From positions 8,936,897 through 9,000,896 of the forward strand of contig SFZH01000008.1 in the NCBI GenBank assembly GCA_021234535.1: a stretch of DNA of 64,000 nt, given 5' to 3'. The stretch comes from Stichopus chloronotus. Lineage: Eukaryota; Echinodermata; Holothuroidea; Aspidochirotida; Stichopodidae. The notes under the pieces are model-generated. The model ran no database searches, had not been told where the DNA came from, and worked only from the letters and a program-made list of their open reading frames with translations. The position numbers and the translations under genes were made by a program. Shown in pieces: positions 55,878 to 64,000 of the stretch (position 1 is its first letter; each line of letters starts with the position of its first letter).

Positions 55878-58800
55878 TCCATTTTATCTAAAAAAATGTG
55901 CACTACGTCGCACATCACTTACGCGTTTTCTTTCCATTAAATTTAGAAAAACAAGAAACCAAAACTCGACTGCACGGCATACATGTCAGTTTTTGTGTCC
56001 TCGAGTTTGAAGTTTGACAACTGCATTTCTTCTTTCTTAGCACTGAAGGTTGAGGCTAACGGTACGGCGACTTACTTGGTCGATTATTATTTTGATAGCG
56101 ACCCTCCTGAGGTGACGTTGGAATCGTATAGTACCTACCACTACCTTCAATTGTACATACGAGATGACAAGATAGTAGAGGAGAACGAATATTTTTATCT
56201 CTCCTTTGATGAAGAGAATTTTCCTGACAATTTTGTAGCCGGTGGTATCCGAACCATCACTTACCTAATCCAAGACAACGATTACGGTAAGTTTGCCTCG
56301 CAGATAGGAATGACTGCATTATTCCAAATTCATTGAAATCCGTAAACTTCAAACTCTTTTCGAATTCGTGTCAGATGAGTAACGAGATAAACGGTCCATT
56401 TTAAGTGTGCTTAATAAACAATTTTCGTGGAACATAGGCTGTTTAGTGTTCAGGTTTGTCGTTTGAATGAAGAAAAGAGATGCCCTGTGAAGATTTTTCA
56501 TCAAACTGGATTATTAGTTTACTGCTAAACAATAAGCACATGACGTCACTAGCTCAAGACCCTCTTCAACATTCAATTATCACAGACAATGGACATTTAC
56601 TGTTATTGTACTTATTTATCAAGTTATCATTTTGTTGTTCCCCGAAATAGTGCATGCGTCGTTGGATAAGTGAGAATACCTGACACGGCAGTGATTGAAA
56701 TTTTGAAGAAAACGGTCAAATAGTTAAACAATGTATCAAATGGAAGCTATTTAATTGTAAACAAAATAGGCTGTGCACAAGGTTTGGTACATATTTCCCC
56801 CACACAGGCTAGTAACATCCCGTTTGCAAAAAGTGTATGACGAGAAACTGACCAAGAAGTGAGTGTGAAAAAATACATGAAAAAAACACCTTAACCAAAA
56901 AGGAGGACTTTCTTAATCTTGCATTTTCTTTAAAATTAAAAAGGTGACACTTACTGAAGAAAAGTTTGAATTAAAACATATTAGTTTTTCAACTAAAGTT
57001 AACGCAAGATTGCACGACAAGAAGGTCGAAGTGGTCAATTGTTAACTCGGTTCGTTCATACTCATATTTTCTCATACTCTTAAACTCATATTCAGTTTTT
57101 ATTCATAGTCAATAAAAGGTAATTTTTAGGAACCACAACTCGAAATTTAAGGACTGCAGACTACACCAAAAGTTTTGTAGAATTTCCGTCAATAGCTAGA
57201 GACCTTTATTATTTTAATATATATTTACTCCCATGAAGGGTTCTCACATAACAATTTGAATTCACTGAATGCGTCTGCAGTTCGCTGGAAATATTGGCAA
57301 TTCCAAAACAGGAAGGTAACGTCAAAACGTACAGTGTCTTAGAAATACACATCCACAAACTCGTTTACTGTGTTACATTGTCCCATTTTTAGTAGCTTTT
57401 AAGATGCCGTCACTCGATCAAAGAAATGGACAGTGTATTACTTTACAGTAAGTGGTAAATGGAACACTAAATATGATTTCTCCTAATCAAAAACAAAGGT
57501 GAAGAGCGGTAACATTGTCAACTAATGTTTGTAATTACTATCTTGGGCTTGTCGTTTTTTTTTTCTACAGCACAGCTGTTTATTAAAGGGGACCACCAAA
57601 CATATTCAGAGGCTGAAGGTTCTGTGGAAATCATCGTGGAAACTAACGTGATTCGAGACTATCCAATGTTGATCAGTAAGTGACCAGGAAAAATAAAAGG
57701 ATAAGAAAACTATAGGTTTCTGTAGCATGAATAAAGACACCTTTGTCAAACGTGGTGACACACAGCTTACGTAATTGTTTGCTATTCCTCATTTCATATT
57801 CGACTGTAAGCATGTTTATGTTTATTTAAAGGATCCGTCGTTGAAGATGATCTGCTAATGGCAAAATTCAGTCAAAGAGAATATCCTCATAGAGTATGTT
57901 TCTTTAGGCCACCCCCTAGGTCGAACATTGGAATGTAGTTCCATCGTCAATGTTTCATACGAGCTCTACGGCCACATTCTACAGGTTGACAACTGTAACC
58001 AATGACATTCCATTTGTAAAACTTGGGAGAGTAAAAAAAAAAAAAGAAACACACACACTCATAGTCACGGATTATTACTGTGAAACGTCAACTGTAAGAA
58101 AAATTCCAAACTTCCAAGTTTTCTTCTGTTTACTGGGGCACGCACTTTGTGTTTGAAATGTGTTGATACACCGTGATTTGATACTGATTACCCGACAGTG
58201 TTTTTTTGGTTGCAAAATTCAATTTACAACTTACTTAGATTGTCGTCACCTTGAAGTTGGTCAATAAATATCGCACCAGGTTCCCGAATAATTGTACTCT
58301 AGCTTTGAAATTACACATCCTGAAATGAAACGACGGAAAGGAACTTTTTTTAAACATTTAGGATCCAGCTTTTCGGTACAGAATGACAGTAAAATGAGCT
58401 CGTCAACCCTTTTACTGTTGAGCAAGTACACATTTGGGGCTAAAATCCTTTGCACTTGGCTTCATTTCCTGAGTCGCTTCATTTTGCGTCTTTCGTCTTT
58501 ATCACGTAGATATATCGATGTATCCATCTTATGAAGACAAATACTCTAGCGCCATTCCCGGTGAAGACTTCGTGCCGTTTTCCGGTCTCTACTACATACC
58601 GCCAGGGGAGAACAGCACCACCATTAATGTGACGTTGATCGATGACGACATAGCAGAACAGGAAGAGCTGCTTGGTTTCGGAGTTTCTCTGACAGTTCAA
58701 GATCTTGACATGGAAATATATGAGTACAGTATAATCCGCATAGAGGATGACGAAACAAGTGAGTTACGTTACGCATGGAACATACCCTTTGATGGGAAAA

Positions 58801-61800
58801 TGGAAATCATGTTCGATCTTCGAGTGGATCCGAATTTCTTACTTTAACACTCAAAAATAAAATCCACTTTTGTTGTACATTTAGCAACACTGTTAATTAA
58901 GAATAAAACACAACAGAGGTAAGCCTCAATTGTAAGTTAAAAAAATTGTTTCTTGCAGAAAACAATCCACTGGTATTTTCGTTTGTCAACTCCAGTGTCG
59001 TTGTCAAAGAGTCCGTGGGCACGTTAAAGTTGCACCTCAGTGCTAACTTAAAAACTAATTCGGAACTATGTAAGTACCGACTCCTTGTTTATGCATAAAA
59101 TTCATATGTACGTATTTATTTCATATTATTAATATTTTAACTTTATCTAAAAATTTTCTGACACACTGCACTACTTTCTCTACTTTCACCGTGACGTGAC
59201 CATCTGCGTTATAAACACATTGGAAAGAGTGCTATGTCAATGAGGGAAGCGCGAATGGGTGGGAACTAATGTCAAATCATTAGCCCGTTCGGAGGAATTC
59301 ATTTGTTGTGCAATAATGCTGAATTCAGTGGCAACAATAACGCGATTGAAATTTCACGTTGTGACGTCATTTAAACTTTTAGTATTGCAGTACTTCCCGT
59401 CGGAGAGAAACGGCATGGTGGAGTACAGAGATTACACGGCATTCTTTAACGCTACTGTGAGGAGAGACGTCATCGTCTTCGATGGGTCGTCAGAATTCAT
59501 CATCGAAATGGCGATAGTCGATGATTGTGACATAGAGGGAACGGAGGAAGTGACGTTGGCTATGACTCATCTCGCCTTCGGAGAGGTAGATCCGGAAAAT
59601 GGAAACCTGACTGTCGTTGTAGAGGATAACGATATCCCAGGAGACGTGCATTGTCCAGGTGAGGAAAGTAAAAAAAAAAATCATTCAGGGAAATTTTGAC
59701 TCGTGTTCATAATCTCAATCTCATAATCATTGCTAATGCAGCCATTTTAAAGCAGAATGGACTGTTGTTCAAACGTATGCCCGCAAAAGGACTAATGATA
59801 CGTCTCGCAGATGTGAAAAGCTATAAAAACTATTGCAAAGTGATCTGTTTGCCCGAAAGGGAACAAAACATCATCGATTTGTACAAGGAAATTGAAAATC
59901 TCTCTTCCTAGCCCGACCCAATTATATGATGCATATTCAAAGGGACAGTTTCAGAAAAAGATCAAGTTAAACGTAAAAAGAAAAAACGGCAAATTTCGTT
60001 CAATTGGCGTATTTACGTACATTCGCTATACGGCCCTTACGCATAGTATATACATGCACATTGCAATCGATTAGAATTACACTATTCTTTAACTAGTGCA
60101 AGTAAATTGTTTAAATGGAGGTCTCTCTTGCCTTTTTAAATGCCAAACGTATGTATGTGTGCGTATGTTTGAGTGTGTGCATGCATTTGCGCACCGTGTG
60201 TAATTGGTGTAAGTAGGGGGTACGAGCCGTTTTCTGCTAGACAAGTGTGAACACAGATGCAAGTGGGGATATCTTCGACGACCAAATACAAAATTTGCCA
60301 TGAAATTGGATTTTACGGCATTCGAAGATGTATTCAAGTCAGTTCGAAGCATTTTGGGGGATTCCCTATTTTCTTTATTGTAACGTTGTGATTAGAAAAC
60401 ACACCATGCGTTGGTACAAAAGTTTGTGTGGGTGTTTGTGCGTGTGTGTGGGTGTGTGCGTGTAACTGCTACATGTATACTTTGTGGGTATGCTTGTGAT
60501 GTCTACCTTCTAAACGCGGTATCTAAACTAGGGAAGTTTTGGAAGAATCTCTTATATAGTACGTGGATACACATCACTGAGTATACGAATCCTATTTTGA
60601 AGGAGGTCAAAGTTTATTGGGTCCTTGGTCAGCAAAGGTCACACGTTAAGTACAAGACGGGCATTGTTTGTGGTGGAGGTCAAAGGTCATTTTGAGTCAG
60701 GATGGGTCAATTACTGAAAACCTGTAGACGCTACATATGGAGAAGGGAAGCTCGGACAGATTGGAAATGTAGTATGCCGGCGTACAGTCACTGTACCACA
60801 TTGAGTACGACACCCTATAGTGTTTTGTGGAATGCCGTCAGAGAGCAATAAGTGAAGCTAACGAACTTGTGGCGTCCTATCTCTGAGAGGCAAAAGTCTC
60901 TTTTATAAAGTCGCTGGTATCACAAATCAAAGGGAAGTAGGTAGTGGAAAAAATTATAGCGAACAAAAATAGTAATATCGTGTTTCGGCCGGAACAATCC
61001 GCTTAACCGTGATTACATATGATGCCGGTAACTTAACAAACGACATCAGTCATGATTGTGCATTAACAAAGTTTAAATTGTGGCATATTTTAAGTTCAGT
61101 TTTAAGTTGCTTTCCGGGAAGTTTTATTCAGACATCAAACGGACAAATTCTCAAACCGTATGTACATCAGTCTTTCAGGTCTATCACAGGCCGGTAATCA
61201 TTGTCGAACAGGTGTACATCCTTTCTTTTTTGTGAGTCCTTCGACAAAACAAAAAGGAGTTTTCGATAATTCCTCTACTTTGAGGGAAAAAAGACACTTT
61301 TCGACAGATCGACACGGTTTTGTTTAATTCAGTTTTTGGCTGATAAAACTTAGATTATCAGACTGGTGAAACAAACTGTTAGTTGCGCGTTATTGCGCAT
61401 TACTGAGGCATGCCGTAGTTGTCTAAAGTGGGGAAGACAAGGCCTCTGCTCTCGGCATCTCGATTCCAAGGATATAATTTATAAAAGATTGATGGTAATT
61501 ACACATTTTAGATTTTTTTTTCTTTGGTTAGCATTTTCCACATGTTTCATTGCAAGGGAGAGAATATTTATGTGGACGGGAAGTTTCAAATCTTCCAGAG
61601 TGACCATCATATGATTAAAATGAATGCGACAGATGCACGTTGGTGCTTTATTCACAACTCGCGATTCTTCTCTCTAAAGTGTCAGGTCAACATCCTGAGA
61701 CTTTTTACAATCCTGTACAGAAGCACACGGGACACCTACCGCCGCTCCCCCATTCAATGTTGAAATTGTTTCAATTTGGAATATCTTTTGGTTGGGACAA

Positions 61801-63659
61801 GATTGGTCGGTGGGGGGTGGCAAGGAACTTTTAAGATGAATAAATCTACTTCAATATTGCTACGTGGTTTGTACGAGTGTCACATCATTTTTGTAGAGGA
61901 TTGTAGTTTCTCTGGTCCTTGTAGGGTATCACGAGGAAGTGCTGACTAAGTAATCATGTCCAAAATAAAAGAGAAAGCAATCTTGGAAACAAAGTCAAAG
62001 CTCTGGGCCATTTCATGATTGTATTTGTTCGTCAATGTGTTCATATATAAAACATAAATATCTTCGAGGAGAATGATCACGTGATACTCACATATCACAA
62101 GAAAATCCTCACTAGTTTCACTCGCTTTTTCATAGCTTGTGCTTGTAGTGGTGGAGGGGATACGTGGACCACAGATTCACCTACCTCTGAACCCGACCCT
62201 GTACCTCTCATGTTTTACTTTGAGATGGATGAAATAAACATCTACGAAGGAGAATGCAGTTTCTACGACATCGTCGTGCGGGCCACAAGACCAACCAATG
62301 CTACAGTTTGTAAGTTTTTATTTGATTTTTTCAACTCCACCGCAAAAGCATAGGCCTCCAGGTCAGTTCACGTAGACTGTTACAGGGAACTCTAACCAAA
62401 TTTACAACTTTTCGCGCTCGTACAACCCACGGAAAGAAGAATGAGCGAAAGATTGGCCGCAAATGCTTTTTTGTCTGTGTTGTGGGTGGGTGGGTGGGTG
62501 TGTGTGTGTGGGGCGGGGAGGGAGGGGGGACTTGTGTCAGGGAAAGTGTATTTGAAAGGGATTGTACAGTGATTTCCAACTTGAATTATGCGGAAAACTT
62601 GCCCGGACCCGCTTTCGGCCTTACGCAGCTCAACTCACGTAATACTGAAGTCCTTAATGCAATATTTTGAGCAACGTGTATATAATTGTGTCCTTACACC
62701 GGATTTGAGGATGCTGGTTTGTTTGGGAAAACCAAAGAAGTGGAATTAGTCGTAGGCCTAAATGTCATTTCCATTTTGTAGCCTACTTAAAATTAATATT
62801 ATCATTCGTCGAAAAGAGCGGTAACGCGAAGTTTCCTTTTACATCATTACTTAAGAAAGATCATGAAACATATTCATCATTTTAAACAATCATTACACCT
62901 TCACCTCCTCCGGCATTGGTAAGATGGAAGACTATACGATAAGGGTTTCAAGACTGTCATCGTGAATTAATTGTGGCAATCAACTGTCATGAAAACCGTT
63001 TAACGAAACATATTGACACGCCTCTTTAATTGCTTTCCAAGGACGGTGCAAACTTCTGCAAAATGTCGATAGATCAGTTAATTGGTTGACCGTTTAGCTG
63101 TCACAGCCCTAGACTGATAAACTTAATATCCGTTAATCGGTTAATCGGTTGACCGGTTAGTTGTCACAGCTCTACTACTGATAAACTGAATATCCGCAAG
63201 ATTTAGGGCTACTCGGCTATTATTTTGCTGGATTTCTTTCCCCCACGTTGTTTATAGTTTATAAACACCGCAACAAAACTCATACCTTTTACTTTACTCT
63301 TGTAAGAATACATCGTTCAAGCATTCTTCATTTCTTTCTTCAAGAGGTTTGTTTTTGATGTCAATGTTTTCTCCTTACCTTTAGCTTCCAAGTTCTTCAA
63401 AAATCATCATATCGATTTGATTTAGTTATAGGGATACAACCGTGGGAATTGACCTACGGGGAAGACTTTACAATCAGTGACAAAAAACTGATCTTTGACG
63501 ATAGCGACTGGAAAAACTTCTCGTTCAGAGCCTTACAGGATATGGAGGACGAGGATATCGAAAGTACGCTCGTAACCATCGCTTACGTATCGGAAGGAGA
63601 AATAGGACCATGGAACGCCATTCTGGTCAACGTTTTGGACGAAAGTGACACTTTATCTG
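47854..63659 (+). CDS. Calx-beta repeat membrane protein, gene B (3' end outside window)
   Basis: Eleven exons: 47854-47950, 53333-53488, 54635-54856, 55611-55733, 56041-56286, 57571-57675, 58510-58758, 58959-59069, 59383-59658, 62136-62309, 63426-63659. They give 664 codons plus one base with every junction in phase 1. The protein starts MAALSRTVDVIFLLIFLYFT (signal peptide) and has five Calx-beta repeats aligned one to one with gene A. Exons 5, 6, 8, 9, 10 and 11 have the same lengths as in gene A; the others differ by 3-15 bases, always multiples of three. After the signal peptide, exon 2 has RVRR, another convertase-like site not shared with gene A. The membrane exon is expected beyond 64000. 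Intron 1 is 5.4 kb. Product and role are inferred as for gene A. Confidence 0.85.
50866..51049 (+). repeat. Interspersed repeat copy 1 in gene B intron 1
   Basis: About 185 bases matching 52643-52830 in direct orientation at roughly 85 percent by eye. Landmarks are TGATCAAT-AATCGAGTAAAT, TCTGTGGCAC-AGACGG, GCGTCAAATTAAGC, AGATTCTGAGGATAT and CAATATAATATTTTG. Confidence 0.75.
52643..52830 (+). repeat. Interspersed repeat copy 2 in gene B intron 1
   Basis: Second copy of the 185-base unit, 1.78 kb from the first. The intervening sequence is not duplicated, which suggests two insertions of one family rather than a tandem duplication. Confidence 0.75.
53018..53145. repeat. Degenerate ATC/ATT trinucleotide repeat
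   Basis: Imperfect (ATC)n/(ATT)n with CGTC variants for about 125 bases, in gene B intron 1 about 190 bases before exon 2. The Ile-rich frame it creates is not a gene. Confidence 0.85.
53333..54856 (+). CDS. Gene B exons 2-3: Calx-beta repeat 1
   Basis: Exons 53333-53488 (SLRVRRASDPVVYMAETSIT) and 54635-54856 (DAGGRNATTYLEFGED, YNITLASWCTSCSIGSP). The frame stays open past the exon 3 donor (G|GTGAGT at 54857) to 55014, but that part is intronic judging from gene A. Confidence 0.75.
55611..56286 (+). CDS. Gene B exons 4-5: Calx-beta repeat 2
   Basis: Exons 55611-55733 (VNVTFDRGLDYAYED with an extra Cys pair, CYEPEYC, absent from gene A) and 56041-56286 (KVEANGTATYLVDYYFDSD, EYFYLSFDEENF, YLIQDNDY). 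Exon 4 is five codons longer than in gene A because of the CYEPEYC insertion. Confidence 0.8.
55808..55877. repeat. Compound (CA)n-(TA)n microsatellite
   Basis: CA-rich units with CCCA interruptions pass into a pure TA run, in gene B intron 4. Confidence 0.85.
57571..58758 (+). CDS. Gene B exons 6-7: Calx-beta repeat 3
   Basis: Exons 57571-57675 (TYSEAEGSVEIIVETNVIRD) and 58510-58758 (GEDFVPFSGLYYIPPGENST, IDDDIAEQEE, IRIEDDE). Exon 7 has one codon more than in gene A. Confidence 0.85.
58959..59658 (+). CDS. Gene B exons 8-9: Calx-beta repeat 4
   Basis: Exons 58959-59069 (NNPLVFSFVNSSVVVKESVG) and 59383-59658 (FFNATVRRDVIVFDGSS, DDCDIEGTEEVTLAMTH, VVEDND, VHCPG). The start of exon 8 is set by frame and length match with gene A and could be off by one base. 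Confidence 0.8.
62136..63659 (+). CDS. Gene B exons 10-11: Calx-beta repeat 5
   Basis: Exons 62136-62309 (CACSGGGDTWTTDSPTSEPD) and 63426-63659 (IGIQPWELTYGEDFTISD). The first 220 bases of exon 11 differ from gene A at only four positions, three of them silent, whereas the last 13 bases differ at five. The donor is TCTG|GTAATA. Confidence 0.85.
63081..63194 (+). repeat. Short tandem duplication in gene B intron 10
   Basis: Two copies of about 55 bases share GGTTGACCG(T/G)TTAG, TGTCACAGC(C/T)CTA and CTGATAAACT(T/G)AATATCCG, separated by TTAATCGG units. Confidence 0.7.
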
Positions 63660-64000
63660 GTAATAAAGCTACGCCAATAAACGTTTTAACATGTAAACTC
63701 TCCACAGTGTGGCACACCATGATGTATAAATCGCACAGCCGTGATGATATTATCACTATATCTGTAAAGATTGGCAACTAAATGATGAGACACATTTTAC
63801 AATTATCATGTCATACCGTGCTAAATATATCATGTGAAACTGGCATAATATTTTCTTCCTTCACGGTGACCCAGTATATGTTCTTTGGAGCTTTCGAGTC
63901 ACCATTGACTTACGACAGGTGCCTTACGAATGCCACGTGGTTCACACTTGCCTCTCATTTTGTAAAATAAATTTATCAAATATTTCTATGAAATGCTTTA

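Overview
The window is raw eukaryotic nuclear DNA: intron-rich genes with GT..AG introns, long non-coding stretches, many AT-rich microsatellites and several transposon families. No bacterial, organellar or viral gene layout is visible. Three things suggest a marine invertebrate deuterostome, probably an echinoderm: a LINE that opens with a 2A-like peptide plus a PHD-like zinc finger (a combination known from sea urchin non-LTR elements), a Penelope-like element, and metazoan genes (a TCF19-type FHA+PHD gene and Calx-beta proteins). The species assignment is inference.

Layout. (1) 1.1-7.3 kb, minus strand: a TCF19-like gene with an N-terminal FHA domain and a C-terminal PHD finger. Six coding exons were traced; the tiny first exon was not found. 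(2) 7.3-15.8 kb: a transposon-rich block. A decayed 2A/PHD/APE/RT LINE (9.86-15.03 kb) is split by a PIF/Harbinger-like element with perfect 26-bp terminal inverted repeats and TTA duplications (10.62-11.74 kb), and is followed by the 3' end of an L2-like LINE. (3) 15.8-27 kb: no convincing gene. It holds a possible 7.9-kb CACTG-ended DNA transposon, a tRNA-Ala-like sequence, TA repeats and a small inverted-repeat element. (4) 27.0-44.6 kb, minus strand: a complete 12-exon gene (gene A) for a 721-residue type I membrane protein with a signal peptide, five Calx-beta repeats, a juxtamembrane furin-like site, one membrane segment and a four-residue basic tail. (5) 44.6-47.9 kb: shared 3.2-kb upstream region. 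(6) 47.9-63.7 kb, plus strand: a divergent paralogue (gene B) with the same exon plan. Eleven exons are in the window; the membrane exon should lie just beyond the right edge.

Genes A and B are the main interest. They are arranged head to head, every intron is phase 1, each Calx-beta repeat is built from two exons, and exon lengths match one to one. The first domains are strongly diverged, yet the last two shared exons are almost identical in DNA while the introns around them are not recognisably alike, which suggests gene conversion confined to exons or very strong constraint. The region between the genes holds four perfect CRE-type palindromes. An apparently recent Penelope-like element, with 827-bp inverted arms and an uninterrupted RT/GIY-YIG frame, sits antisense in intron 5 of gene A only 58 bp from a splice acceptor.

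Limits: exon borders come from reading frames, splice consensus and comparison of the two paralogues. No transcript evidence or database search was available.
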